Assembly (NCBI GenBank): GCA_015709205.1
Contig: JACCQO010000008.1
Location: forward strand, 62,001-126,000
Origin: Desulfovibrionaceae bacterium
Lineage (GTDB): Bacteria; Desulfobacterota; Desulfovibrionia; Desulfovibrionales; Desulfovibrionaceae
Length of the DNA: 64,000 nt
Direction of reading: 5' to 3'
Shown: piece by piece, positions 8,301 to 16,320 of the stretch
Numbering within the stretch: position 1 is the first letter of the stretch
Layout of the letters: every line of letters starts with the position of its first letter
Notes under the pieces: model-generated
The model's database searches: none
Told to the model about the DNA's origin: nothing
Seen by the model: the letters and a program-made list of their open reading frames with translations, nothing else
Program-made: the position numbers and the translations under genes

Positions 8301-9457
8301 CGCCGGACGCGGCAGGGGCCCCGAACATGCCCGAGTCCCTGGCCGCCGTCCCGGGCGCGACCCTGCTGCTGCCGCGCCTGCACCCCTACGCCGAACTGCT
8401 GCGCGAGACCCTGGCGGCCCGGGGCGTCGACGCGCGCCTGCTGCCGCCGACCACGCGGACCTCGGTGGACCTGGGCCGCCGCCACACCGCGACCAACGAA
8501 TACTACGCCATGACCGCCCTGCTGGGCGACGTGCTCGCCGCCCTGGACGGTGCTCCGGGCAGCGCTTCGGGCAACCCCCTGGCCGTGCTCCTGCCCCAGA
8601 ACCAGGGCGCGGAGGTGGACGGACAGTACGCCCGCCTGGTGCGCGCCAAGCTCGACGAACTGGGCCGCTCCGACGTGGCCGTGCTCGCGCCGTACATGGA
8701 GGACCTGGCCGCGCTTTCCGACGGCGACGCGCGCCAGCTGTTCCTGTGCCTGGTGGCCGGGGACGTGATCCTGACCGCTCCGCCCGAGCTGCGGCCGCCC
8801 CTGCTGGAGACCGCCCTGCGCGCCGCGCGCGGCGGGGCCCTGACCCCCGGAGTCCTGGACGGACTGGCCGTGGACGCGGCCCGCGCCCACGGCCGGGACA
8901 ACGGCGCGCGGACCGTCTTCGCCGTGGGCGACCCCCTGGTGCTCTACAACGACCTGCTCAACGACGACACCTTCCGCCGCCTGGAGAACGCCGGGCACCA
9001 CGTGGCGCGCGCCCCCCTGGCCGAGGCCCTGTGGCTGCTGTGGAGCGACCACCTGGCCAACGACCGCCCGGGCGACGCCCGGCGCCTGGCCAGCCTGCTG
9101 GACGAACTGGCCGCGCTGATGGGCTCGGCCGCGCGCGCCCTGGGCGATCGCAGCCCCTACGCCCCGGACCTCGCGGCCCTGCGCGCCACGGCCGACGCCA
9201 CCGTGGGGCTCTACGCCGGGGCCTTCGGCCGCTACCGCGAGGCCCGGGCGCTCACGCCGCCGCCGCACGCCGACGGGCTCGTGACCGTGACCTCCATGTA
9301 CGAGAACACGGGCATTTCCCTGGGCATCCTGCACAAGGGATTCGCGCCCCCGGACGCCCTCCCGGCGCTGCACCTGACCTTCGACGGACTGGACACCGAA
9401 AACGACAGGACCAGAACGGACTCCTTCCTGCACTATCTTCGCCCCCACAGGAGCTGA
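5342..9457 (+). CDS. Double acyl-CoA dehydratase activase (BadF/BcrAD ATPase x2 + DUF2229)
   Basis: A 1371-aa cytoplasmic protein with two tandem ASKHA-fold activase domains (about 1-290 and 332-600), then a DUF2229/dehydratase-like region (about 660-1371). In each ATPase domain two cysteines are 39 residues apart: C130 in NANCSSGTGSF with C169 in GRCGVF, and C456 in NKVCAAGTGSF with C495 in GERCAVF. That is the spacing of the [4Fe-4S]-bridging pair in the HgdC activator of 2-hydroxyglutaryl-CoA dehydratase. Such proteins use ATP to push one low-potential electron into a 2-hydroxyacyl-CoA dehydratase or benzoyl-CoA reductase-like partner. No classical HgdAB pair is encoded nearby. The ATG at 5342 is chosen over TTG 5336 because AAGGAG ends 6 bases before it. 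Control by the adjacent MarR is predicted. Confidence 0.85.
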   Translation: MLSFGMDIGYAAVKVALVDEDGRVTHAAYRLHKGRPAAAARELAAAAAEIAGLPPRGGVPGAVTGSGAAPLVEHGAADAVNEVAALVEGALVLAPDCAAVAEIGGQTAKYAIGFSPEDKSRVQVSINANCSSGTGSFLQEQVSRLGLAIEDYSALAARAVSTPRIAGRCGVFAKTDITHHQQEGVPTPDILRGLAHAVVRNYRGAVMRKLERRTPILFAGGVARNEAIVDALRALLELGPGELKVHEHSAATVAVGAAVLGRQAGLAVDLARLADLPDHLPACGSGERDGLVLPPLASFGRDDAAGKHRVEPRAGTVGTVGTAGTAGPVPCWLGIDVGSTSTNLVLADAEDHVLAFLYLRTAGDPVRAVRDGLRRLGADMGSKVRVCGAATTGSGRQLIGRLVGADLVRDEITAQARAATAIDPEADTVFEIGGQDSKFIALENGAVADFQMNKVCAAGTGSFIEEQAKKLGVALEDFGPLALRSRRPLDLGERCAVFMEAAVAARLARGEPLEDIAAGLCHSVIRNYLNRVVGRRRVGQKILFQGGLGHNQGVVNALRSITGRSITVPPFFSVTGAYGAAILAREDMAARPRATLFKGFAPEPAAIGTEGHAPARPGAVPSDEAAPQGAPGFEPGGFDRRLAELVFEGPEMPLDPGKKTVGIPRALFTFGMFPMFAPFFRALGFNVLLSGPTSEETVRLAQEYSLDETCYPVKLVNGHVAELVARNVDYIFFPDLFTVHHPGSRARQDHGCAYMQLAFRIVSQAMGLADRGIGLLAPTIAFSLGPEFMRATFAKLGRTLGRSEQETGAALQVAMRSYNGFQARLAERAAHTLENVDPDAAAFVLVSKIYGVADPALNLGVPDRLAALGHKVLSFVDMPETDIFARHPNMYWPFGQHILEAALAARRRPGLYAVLLTHHGCGPDTVLSHYVREIMGPKPYLALEVDEHSSPVGVATRVEAFVHSLERRRAPAGARAAARGSTGAPAAPDAAGAPNMPESLAAVPGATLLLPRLHPYAELLRETLAARGVDARLLPPTTRTSVDLGRRHTATNEYYAMTALLGDVLAALDGAPGSASGNPLAVLLPQNQGAEVDGQYARLVRAKLDELGRSDVAVLAPYMEDLAALSDGDARQLFLCLVAGDVILTAPPELRPPLLETALRAARGGALTPGVLDGLAVDAARAHGRDNGARTVFAVGDPLVLYNDLLNDDTFRRLENAGHHVARAPLAEALWLLWSDHLANDRPGDARRLASLLDELAALMGSAARALGDRSPYAPDLAALRATADATVGLYAGAFGRYREARALTPPPHADGLVTVTSMYENTGISLGILHKGFAPPDALPALHLTFDGLDTENDRTRTDSFLHYLRPHRS
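6284..6319 (+). repeat. 9-bp in-frame tandem repeat in interdomain linker
   Basis: Four units (GGGACCGTC twice, GGGACCGCC, GGGACTGCC) encode GTV-GTV-GTA-GTA between the two activase domains. Copy number can change without a frameshift and would alter only linker length. Confidence 0.8.
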
Positions 9458-9460
9458 GCC

Positions 9461-10087
9461 ATGCAATCGCGCAACGACGACCACGGCCCGTGCGTCTTCG
9501 GCCACCACGCCCACCCGCACGGGCAGGCCCGGAGCAGGAGCAGCTGGCGCATCCACGACGCCGAACGGATCTTCCGCGAACTGGCCCTGGCGCCGGGAAT
9601 GACCTTCCTGGACCTGGGCTGCGGCCCGGGCGACTACGCCCTGCGCGCAGCCGAACTCGTGGGCCCGGACGGGACGGTGCTCGCGGTGGACAGGTCGCCG
9701 GAGACGACCGGGATGGTGGCCCGCAGGGCCGCCGAACGGGGCCTGGGCAACGTCCGGGCCATGGTCCGGGACATCGCCGCGCCCCTGCCCCTGGACGACG
9801 CGATCGCGGACCGCTGCCTGCTGTGCACGGTGCTGCACTCCGCCGACCTCCTCGGCCCGGGCACGCGCGTGCTGCGGGAGGCGCGCCGCCTGCTCGCGCC
9901 CAGGGGCGAGCTGGCGGTGGTGGAGATCAAGAAGGCGCCCATGCCCTTCGGCCCGCCGCAGCACCTGCGCATTCCCGAGGACCGCCTGCGCGCCGTGGCC
10001 GCGGCCTGCGGCCTGCAAGCCCGCGCGAGCGTGGACCTCGGCTACACCTACATGGTCGTGTTCCGGGTCGCGCCGCCGATCCGCTGA
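9461..10087 (+). CDS. Class I SAM-dependent methyltransferase
   Basis: 208 aa with a Rossmann methyltransferase core. The SAM loop FLDLGCGPGDYALRAAE lies at about residues 48-64, the acidic end of strand 2 at VLAVDRS and motif IV at ADRCLLCTVLHS. The N-terminus is histidine-rich (FGHHAHPHGQ), which may bind metal. It resembles the UbiE/Methyltransf_11 group, but the substrate cannot be read from sequence. It starts 3 bases after the activase stop, with AGGAG inside the end of that gene, so it belongs to the same operon and presumably the same MarR regulon. Confidence 0.8.
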   Translation: MQSRNDDHGPCVFGHHAHPHGQARSRSSWRIHDAERIFRELALAPGMTFLDLGCGPGDYALRAAELVGPDGTVLAVDRSPETTGMVARRAAERGLGNVRAMVRDIAAPLPLDDAIADRCLLCTVLHSADLLGPGTRVLREARRLLAPRGELAVVEIKKAPMPFGPPQHLRIPEDRLRAVAAACGLQARASVDLGYTYMVVFRVAPPIR

Positions 10088-10100
10088 TTTCCTCCACCCC

Positions 10101-10129
10101 GCTCCCGGCTCCGCCCCCTTGCCGGGAGC
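10101..10129 (+). terminator. Hairpin 1 of 3 in a convergent gap
   Basis: GCTCCCGGC (10101-10109) pairs perfectly with GCCGGGAGC (10121-10129) across an 11-base loop. No T-run follows. It is the first of three consecutive hairpins between the convergent methyltransferase and RND genes. Confidence 0.45.
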
Positions 10130-10135
10130 GTCCCC

Positions 10136-10170
10136 GTGGCCGGACCACCCTCTCGGTCCGGCCACTCCCT
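10136..10170 (+). terminator. Hairpin 2 of 3, + strand terminator
   Basis: GTGGCCGGACC (10136-10146) and GGTCCGGCCAC (10155-10165) form a perfect 11-bp stem with an 8-base loop, followed by TCCCTTTT. Confidence 0.6.
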
Positions 10171-10207
10171 TTTCCGGCGTACCGCTTCGCGAAGGCGCGG
10201 ACGCGAA

Positions 10208-10239
10208 AAACCCGGCGGACCGTTCGGTCCGCCGGGTTT
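10208..10239. terminator. Bidirectional terminator between convergent operons
   Basis: AAACCCGGCGGAC (10208-10220) pairs with GTCCGCCGGGTTT (10227-10239) around CGTTCG. The A and T ends make it a rho-independent terminator on either strand, serving the activase operon (+) and the RND efflux operon (-). Confidence 0.75.
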
Positions 10240-10276
10240 CCGCGGGCATCCTGCGACGCTGCGTCGGGCCTACGGG

Positions 10277-13200
10277 TCAGGCCCCGGGCTCCGCGTCCCG
10301 CCCGTCGTGCGACCGCTGCGTGCCGCGCAAGCGTTGCACGCCGCGCATGACCAGCAGGAAGAAGAGCGGCACGAAGAAGACGAGCAGCGCCGTGGCCGAG
10401 AGCAGCCCGCCGAACACGGCCGTGCCCAGGGCCCTGCGGCTGGCCGCTCCCGCGCCCGTGGCCACCACCAGGGGGAAGACGCCCAGGATCAGGGCGAAGG
10501 CGGTCATGAGGATGGGCCGAAAGCGCAGCTGCGCGGCCTGCAGCGTGGCCTCGCGCCAGTCCAGCCCGCCCTCGCCCACGTTCTTGGCGAACTCGGAGAT
10601 GAGGATGGCGGTCTTGCACGTCAGCGCGATGAGCAGGATCACGCCCAGCTGGGTGTAGACGTTCATTTCCAGCCCGCACAGCCGCACCGCCCCGAGGCAC
10701 CCCAGCAGGGCCAGGGGCACGCTCAGGACCACGGAAAGGGGCACGGTCCAGCTCTCGTACTGGGCGCAGAGCACCAGGTAGACGAAGGCGATGGCCAGGA
10801 CGAAGAGCACCGCCCCCTGGCCCGCGGCGACCCGCTCCTGGAAGGAGATGTCCGTCCACTCGTAGCCGAGTCCGGCGGGCAGGGTGGTTTCGGCCACGCG
10901 TTCCATGAGGTCCATGGCCTCGGCCGAGCTGATGCCCATGCCCTGCCCCTTGAGCAGGGCCGCCGGATACATGTTGTAGCGGGTGATGATCTGGGGCCCC
11001 ACGGTCTCGCGCACCGAGGCCAGCGCGCCCAGGGGCACCAGGCCGCCGTCCCCGCCGCGCACGTCGCAGGCCACGATGGCCTCGGGCCGGTCGCGGTAGG
11101 GCGCGTCGGCCTGGACCCGGACCTGGTAGCTGCGGCCGAACTGGTTGAAGTCGTTGACGTAGAGGGAGCCGAAGTTGGCCTGCAGCTCGGTGAAGATGCT
11201 CGACAGGGGAATGTTCATGCTCTTGGCCTGAACCCGGTCGATGTCCACGCGCAGTTGGGGAATGTTGGTGCGGAACATGCTGTAGACGTGGCCCAGCTCG
11301 GGCTGGGCGTTGCCCGTGCGGGCCATGCCGTCCACGGCGGTCTGCAGCGCGCCCAGGCCCGCGTTGGAGCGGTCCTGGATCTCCATGGAAAAGCCGCCCG
11401 CCTGGCCCAGGCCGAAGATGGCCGGGGGCGGAAAGGCGAAGATCCGGGCCTCGCGGATGCCGGAGACGGCCTGGCGCACGCGGCCCAGGATGACGTCCTG
11501 GCCGAGTCCCTCGCGGGCGCGCTTGTCCCAGGGTTCGAAGATCGTCCAGATGACCCCGGCGTTGGAGGCCGAGGTGTGGTCCATGACCGAGAAGCCGCCC
11601 AGGCCGAAGGTGTTGCGCACGCCGGGGATGCCCGCCAGGCGGGCATTGACGTCCTCCATGACCGCGCGCGTGCGCTCCAGGGAGGCCGCGTCGGGCAGTT
11701 GGAAGGGCACCACGGCGTAGCCCTGGTCCTCCATGGGCACGAACCCCTTGGGCACGGTGCCGTACTGCCAGAAGACCACCCCGCACAGCCCGGCGAACAG
11801 CAGCAGCCCCAGCGCGCCGCGCCGCAGCAGCCAGGCCAGCAGGTCGAGATAGGCGCCGCGCGTGCGCTCGAAGCCCCGGTCGAACCAGCGCGCGAACAGG
11901 GTCCGCCGCGGCGGGCTCTTGCGCAGCAGCAGCGCCCCCAGGGCCGGGCTCAGGGTCAGGGCGTTGAGGGCGCTGAAGACCGTGGCCACGGCCACGGTCA
12001 GGGCGAACTGCCGATAGAGCTGGCCCGTGACCCCGCCGACCAGGGCCGTGGGCAGGAACACGGCCAGGAGCACCAGGGTGGTGGCCACGATGGGCCCGGT
12101 GACCTCGTCCATGGCCTTGATGGAGGCGCTCGTGGGCGTCAGGGCCAGTTCGTCGATGTTGCGCACCGTGTTCTCGACCACGATGATGGCGTCGTCCACC
12201 ACGATGCCGATGGCCAGGACGATGCCGAACAGGGAGAGCATGTTGATGCCCACTCCGAGCGCGGCCATGACCGCGAAGGTGCCGATCAGGGACACGGGGA
12301 TCGTGGCGGCCGGAATGAGCGTGGCGCGCCAGTCCTGCAGAAAGACGTAGGTGACCAGGAAGACCAGCAACGCGGCGATGAACAGGGTCTCGTAGACCTC
12401 GTGGATGGAGATGTCCACGAAGGTGGTGGTGTCGAAGGGCACGGAGCACTCCACGCCCTCGGGAAAGGCCGCTTCGAGTGCGGCGAGCCGCGCCTTGACG
12501 CCCTCGGCCACCTCCAGGGCGTTGGCCCCGGGCTGCAGGAACACGGCCAGGCCGCCCGCCGGGCGGCCGTCGAGCATGCAGATCTGGTCGTAGCTCTGCG
12601 CGCCCAGCTCCACGCGGGCCACGTCGCGGATGCGCACCATGCCGCCGGAAGGGCTGGTCTTGACCACGATGTCCTCGAACTGGGCCACGTCGCGCAGCCG
12701 CCCCTGGGTGGTGATCGCGAGCTGGAAGTCGCCGCCCCCGGGCATGGGCGGCTGCCCGATCTGCCCGGCGGCCACCTGCACGTTCTGCTCGCGGATGGCC
12801 GCGACCACGTCGGCGGCGGCCAGGCCCAGGGCCTTGAGCCGGTCCGGCGCGAGCCAGACGCGCATGCTGTAGCGGCCCGCGCCGTAGACCACGATGGAGC
12901 CCACGCCGTCCACGCGCATCAGTTCGTCCTTGACGTTGAGCACGGCGTAGTTGCTCAGGAAGAGATCGTCGTGGGCCGGATCGGTGGAGGTGAACACGGC
13001 GAAGAGCAGGACGCTGGTGGACTGCTTGGTCACGGTCACGCCGATGCGCTGGACCTCCTCGGGCAGGAGCGGGGCCGCCTGGGCCACGCGGTTCTGCACC
13101 AGGGTCTGGGCCATGTCCATGTCCGTGCCGACCTTGAAGGACACGTCCAGAAGGTATTCGCCGCTGTTGGAGCAGGTGGAGGCCATGTAGAGCATGTCCT

Positions 13201-13420
13201 CCACGCCGTTGACCTGCTCCTCCACGGGCTGGGCCACGGTGCGCGCCACGGTGGCCGCGTCGGCCCCGGGAAAGCTCGCGGCCACGTGGATCACCGGGGG
13301 CGCGATCTCGGGGTACTGGGCCACGGGCAGGGAACGGAAGGTGACCAGCCCGGCCACCACGATGACGATGGAGAGCACGGCCGCGAACACCGGCCTGTGG
13401 ATGAAGAACCGACTGAACAT
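10277..13420 (-). CDS. RND efflux permease (AcrB/MexB, HAE-1 family)
   Basis: 1047 aa, full length for AcrB-type pumps. The N-terminus MFSRFFIHRPVFAAVLSIVI is the classic first helix, followed by a large periplasmic porter domain. The proton-relay aspartates are present in GIVVDDAIIVVEN of the fourth helix. A second porter domain and C-terminal helices (VILLIALTCKTAILISEFAK) complete the twofold-repeated structure. It exports drugs, solvents or bile-like compounds from periplasm or inner leaflet through the outer-membrane channel encoded in the same operon. The order on the - strand is channel, adaptor, pump, with a 10-bp gap before this gene. Confidence 0.93.
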   Translation of the reverse strand: MFSRFFIHRPVFAAVLSIVIVVAGLVTFRSLPVAQYPEIAPPVIHVAASFPGADAATVARTVAQPVEEQVNGVEDMLYMASTCSNSGEYLLDVSFKVGTDMDMAQTLVQNRVAQAAPLLPEEVQRIGVTVTKQSTSVLLFAVFTSTDPAHDDLFLSNYAVLNVKDELMRVDGVGSIVVYGAGRYSMRVWLAPDRLKALGLAAADVVAAIREQNVQVAAGQIGQPPMPGGGDFQLAITTQGRLRDVAQFEDIVVKTSPSGGMVRIRDVARVELGAQSYDQICMLDGRPAGGLAVFLQPGANALEVAEGVKARLAALEAAFPEGVECSVPFDTTTFVDISIHEVYETLFIAALLVFLVTYVFLQDWRATLIPAATIPVSLIGTFAVMAALGVGINMLSLFGIVLAIGIVVDDAIIVVENTVRNIDELALTPTSASIKAMDEVTGPIVATTLVLLAVFLPTALVGGVTGQLYRQFALTVAVATVFSALNALTLSPALGALLLRKSPPRRTLFARWFDRGFERTRGAYLDLLAWLLRRGALGLLLFAGLCGVVFWQYGTVPKGFVPMEDQGYAVVPFQLPDAASLERTRAVMEDVNARLAGIPGVRNTFGLGGFSVMDHTSASNAGVIWTIFEPWDKRAREGLGQDVILGRVRQAVSGIREARIFAFPPPAIFGLGQAGGFSMEIQDRSNAGLGALQTAVDGMARTGNAQPELGHVYSMFRTNIPQLRVDIDRVQAKSMNIPLSSIFTELQANFGSLYVNDFNQFGRSYQVRVQADAPYRDRPEAIVACDVRGGDGGLVPLGALASVRETVGPQIITRYNMYPAALLKGQGMGISSAEAMDLMERVAETTLPAGLGYEWTDISFQERVAAGQGAVLFVLAIAFVYLVLCAQYESWTVPLSVVLSVPLALLGCLGAVRLCGLEMNVYTQLGVILLIALTCKTAILISEFAKNVGEGGLDWREATLQAAQLRFRPILMTAFALILGVFPLVVATGAGAASRRALGTAVFGGLLSATALLVFFVPLFFLLVMRGVQRLRGTQRSHDGRDAEPGA

Positions 13421-13430
13421 CCGCGTTCCC

Positions 13431-14576
13431 TCAGTTGCCCGCGCCGGCCGGACGGCCGGCGGTTGCGTTGGCGGCCGCCACGGGCCGCACGGTGCGGCCC
13501 GGCTGGGCCATCTGCACGCCGTCCACGACCACGCGGTCCCCGGCGTCCAGGCCCGCGACGATCACCCGCCCGGCCGGACCGGCCGGGCCGGCCTCCACGA
13601 CGCGGTGGCGGACCACGTCGCCCTCGCCGACCACGAGCACGTAGCGCCCCTGCTGGTCGCGGCCCACGGCGCGCTCCGGCACCTGCAGGGCGTCGCGCAG
13701 CAGGCCCACGGCCACGCGCACCCGCGCGAACATGCCCGCCACGGCCTCGTGCTCCGGGTTGCGGAACACGCCGCGCATGCGGATGGTGCCGGAGTCCGCG
13801 TCCAGGGTGGTGTCCACGAAGTCGATGACGCCCTCGTAGGGATGGTCCTTCTGCTCCAGCAGCCCGAGCCGCAGCGGACGCCCGCGCATGCCCCCGGCCA
13901 GGGAGCGCGCCCGCAGCAGGTCGCGCTCGTTGACCTGGAAGTAGACGTGGAAGGGGTCGTCGCAGACAACGGTGGAGAGCAGGGTCGTCCCGGCCTGCAC
14001 GAGGTTGCCGGGGTCCTTTTCGCTGCGGCCCACCCGCCCGGCCAGGGGCGAGCGCACGTGGGTGTAGGAGAGTTGCAGGGTCTCGGTGTCCACCGCGGCC
14101 TGGGCGGCCTCGATGCCCGCCTGGGCCGTCTCCACGGCCGCCTGGGCCTCGATGACCTCGACCTCGCTCACGGCCCGGTCGCGCAGGGCGCGCTGCTTGC
14201 GGTTGAGGGTCGCCGTGGCCGCCTTGAGCTCGGCGCGGCGGATGGCCAACCGCCCCTTGGCCTCGTTCAGGCGCGCCAGGTAGGGGCGGGGATCGATGGT
14301 GAACAGGGGCTGCCCCTTTTCCACCAGGGCCCCGGGCTCGAAGAGCACCTCCTCCAGGTAGCCGTCCACCCGGGGCCGGAGCTCCACGAACTCCAGGGGC
14401 GCGATCGTGCCCGTGAACTCCATGTACAGGGGCACGTCACCCCGCTCGGGCCGGGCGCAGACCACGGACGGCGGCTGCGCCGCCGCGAGCTTGCGCTCCT
14501 TGGTGCATCCCGCCGCCGGGGCCAGGGCCGCCAGCAGGCAGCACGCCCCGATCAGATATGCGCATGCGCGTTTCAT
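13431..14576 (-). CDS. RND periplasmic adaptor lipoprotein (AcrA/MexA type)
   Basis: 381 aa. The signal peptide MKRACAYLIGACCLLAALAP ends in a lipobox with C24 (PAAGC), so it should be anchored to the inner membrane by lipid. Next come a beta-barrel/lipoyl half (VDGYLEEVLFEPGALVEKGQPLFTID), an alpha hairpin (AKGRLAIRRAELKAATATLNRK...) and the second lipoyl half (YTHVRSPLAGRVGR). It bridges the pump encoded at 10277 and the channel encoded at 14573. Its ATG overlaps the channel gene's stop as ATGA, giving translational coupling. The C-terminus is Ala/Gly-rich and probably disordered. Confidence 0.92.
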   Translation of the reverse strand: MKRACAYLIGACCLLAALAPAAGCTKERKLAAAQPPSVVCARPERGDVPLYMEFTGTIAPLEFVELRPRVDGYLEEVLFEPGALVEKGQPLFTIDPRPYLARLNEAKGRLAIRRAELKAATATLNRKQRALRDRAVSEVEVIEAQAAVETAQAGIEAAQAAVDTETLQLSYTHVRSPLAGRVGRSEKDPGNLVQAGTTLLSTVVCDDPFHVYFQVNERDLLRARSLAGGMRGRPLRLGLLEQKDHPYEGVIDFVDTTLDADSGTIRMRGVFRNPEHEAVAGMFARVRVAVGLLRDALQVPERAVGRDQQGRYVLVVGEGDVVRHRVVEAGPAGPAGRVIVAGLDAGDRVVVDGVQMAQPGRTVRPVAAANATAGRPAGAGN

Positions 14577-16162
14577 CGTGCGTCTCCTTCAGGTTGCTTC
14601 GTGTTCGGGGAATCCCCGCCGCGCGCCGCGTCCGTCACGTCCGGCGCGCCCGGCTCCTGCGGGGCTTCGGGGTCCCAGCCCCCGCCCAGGGCCGTGTACA
14701 GGCGCACGAAATTCGCCGCGCAGTCGCCCCGGGCCGCCGCAAGCTGGTTCTCGAAACTGAACAGGTCGCGCTGGGAGTCGAGCACGCTCTGGAAATCCAC
14801 CAGCCCCTGGCGGTAGAGCCCCACGGACAGGCGCACCGAGCGCCGCGAGGCGTCCACGGTGCGGCGCAGGGCGTCCAGGCGCGCGCGCTCCTCCACGTAG
14901 GCGCGCAGGGCGGTCTCCACCTCGGCCAGGGCCGCGAGCACGGTGCGCTCGTAGCGGCACAGGCACTGCTGCACGCGGGCGTCCTCCACACGCACGCGGC
15001 TGCGCAGGCTGCCGCCCGCGAAGATGTTCCAGCGCAGGGACGGGCCGAAGGCGAAGACCGTGCTGGCCGGGTCGAAGAGGTCGCGGCTCTCGTAGGCCTC
15101 GTAGCCCAGGGAACCGGCCAGGGAGAGGCGGGGGTAGAGATCGGCCGTGGCCACGCCCACGCGCGCGGTCTGGGCGGCCAGCAGCCGCTCGGCCTGGCGG
15201 ATGTCCGGCCTGCGGCGCATCAGGTCCGCGGGCACGCCCAGGGTCGCGCGGTCCGGCGGAACCGGAATGGGCCCGCCAGCGGCCAGTTCCTCGTGCAACG
15301 GGCCGGGCGGGCGCGCCAGGAGCACGGCCAGCCCGTTCACGGCCTCGGCCAGGGCGATGCGCAGGGGCGGAACCGAGGCCTCGGAGCTGGCCAGCATGCG
15401 CTCGGCCTGGGCCACGTCCAGGTCGTTGGTCAGGCCGTGGCGCAACCGCGCGCGCGACAGCTCCAGCACCTCGCGCTGGGAGTCGATGTTGGCCCGCGCG
15501 GCCACGAGCCGGGCCTGGCAGGTGCGCACCGCGAGGTAGCGCAGGGCCACGCGGGCGTGCAGGGAGATCATCACGGCGGCGCGGTCCTCGCGGCTGGCCT
15601 GGTGCTCGGCGGCCGCGGCCTCCACCGAGCGGCGCACCCGGCCGAAGAGGTCCGCCTCCCAGCCCGCGGCCCCGCCCACGGAGAAGTCGTGCGTGGTCAG
15701 CCCGTCGCCGCCCGCGTTTTCCGAGGTGCGCTTGCGCGCGTAAGCGCCGGAGGCGTCCACGGACGGGAGCCGTCCGCCGCTGGCCACGCCGAGCCGGGCC
15801 TCGGCCTCGTCCACCCGGGCCACGGCCTCGCGCAGGTCCAGGTTGCGCTGCGCGGCCTCGGCCACGAGCCGCTCCAGCACGGGGTCGCGAAAGAGCCGCC
15901 ACCACTGGACGACCATGGCGTCCTTTCCCGAGGCCGCCGCCATATCGGGACCGGCGACCTTTGCGGCGGCCGTGGAACTCCAGGCCCGGGGCACGTCCAC
16001 GGCGGGCGCGACGTAGTCCGGCCCCACGCTCGCGCACCCGGCCGCCAGCCCCAGGCAGGCCAGGAGCAGGAAAATCCGCGCCGCACTTTCCGCCCGGCCC
16101 TTCGGGCCGCCGCGTCCCGCGCGCCTTCCGGCGGCGGGCGCCTTCCGCGTCCACATCGTCAT
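14573..16162 (-). CDS. Outer-membrane efflux channel lipoprotein (OprM/NodT family)
   Basis: 529 aa TolC-like factor with a lipobox at C43 (GLAAGCASVGPDYVAP), the usual OprM/NodT start. Two repeated OEP domains carry the family string ADLMRRRPDIRQAERLLAAQTARVG near the middle and RQGLVDFQSVLDSQRDLFSFENQLA near the end. It forms the trimeric exit duct of the pump. It is the first gene of the operon; GGAGG lies 5 bases before the ATG at 16162. The promoter with two TetR-type operators is at 16230-16287. A longer than usual, Arg-rich stretch precedes the signal peptide; an internal start cannot be excluded. Confidence 0.92.
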   Translation of the reverse strand: MTMWTRKAPAAGRRAGRGGPKGRAESAARIFLLLACLGLAAGCASVGPDYVAPAVDVPRAWSSTAAAKVAGPDMAAASGKDAMVVQWWRLFRDPVLERLVAEAAQRNLDLREAVARVDEAEARLGVASGGRLPSVDASGAYARKRTSENAGGDGLTTHDFSVGGAAGWEADLFGRVRRSVEAAAAEHQASREDRAAVMISLHARVALRYLAVRTCQARLVAARANIDSQREVLELSRARLRHGLTNDLDVAQAERMLASSEASVPPLRIALAEAVNGLAVLLARPPGPLHEELAAGGPIPVPPDRATLGVPADLMRRRPDIRQAERLLAAQTARVGVATADLYPRLSLAGSLGYEAYESRDLFDPASTVFAFGPSLRWNIFAGGSLRSRVRVEDARVQQCLCRYERTVLAALAEVETALRAYVEERARLDALRRTVDASRRSVRLSVGLYRQGLVDFQSVLDSQRDLFSFENQLAAARGDCAANFVRLYTALGGGWDPEAPQEPGAPDVTDAARGGDSPNTKQPEGDAR

Positions 16163-16229
16163 GCGTTCCTCCCGGGCCGCGCTGTCCGGCCCGTGCGAAA
16201 ACTGAAATCCAATGTTTATACCACTTCCA

Positions 16230-16249
16230 GGTAAACGGTATCGTTTACC
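16230..16249. promoter_or_regulatory. TetR operator O1
   Basis: A perfect inverted repeat, GGTAAACG-GTAT-CGTTTACC (8-4-8), in the gap between the divergent efflux operon and its tetR-type gene. It sits just downstream of the predicted efflux RNA start. Confidence 0.7.
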
Positions 16250-16258
16250 GTTGACGAA

Positions 16259-16287
16259 GGTATACGACTCCGTTTACCCTCTGTCAA
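16259..16287 (-). promoter_or_regulatory. Efflux operon promoter overlapped by TetR operator O2
   Basis: On the - strand TTGACA (16287-16282) and TATACC (16264-16259) are exactly 17 bp apart. 16259-16278 is a second 8-4-8 repeat, GGTATACG-ACTC-CGTTTACC, with one mismatch, centred 29 bp from O1 and covering the spacer and -10. Repressor binding would block RNA polymerase directly. For the divergent gene, TTGACG (16251-16256) is a possible -35. Confidence 0.7.
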
Positions 16288-16320
16288 CAGGTGGCGCGAT
16301 TGGCGCTGCGGAGGAAGCAA

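Noticed and set aside
5324..10249. A 1641-codon open frame on the - strand opposite the activase gene
   Set aside because: Its translation is His/Gly/Gln/Arg-rich without domains, a known by-product of GC-rich codon use opposite a real gene; the + strand product has two intact ATPase domains.
10136..13828. A 1230-codon open frame on the + strand opposite the RND pump gene
   Set aside because: Low-complexity antisense frame; the - strand encodes a full AcrB-type permease with its conserved aspartates.
16291..16320. Upstream GTG 16291 as start of the TetR gene
   Set aside because: No ribosome site, and it lies next to the efflux -35; GTG 16321 has GGAGG at ideal spacing.
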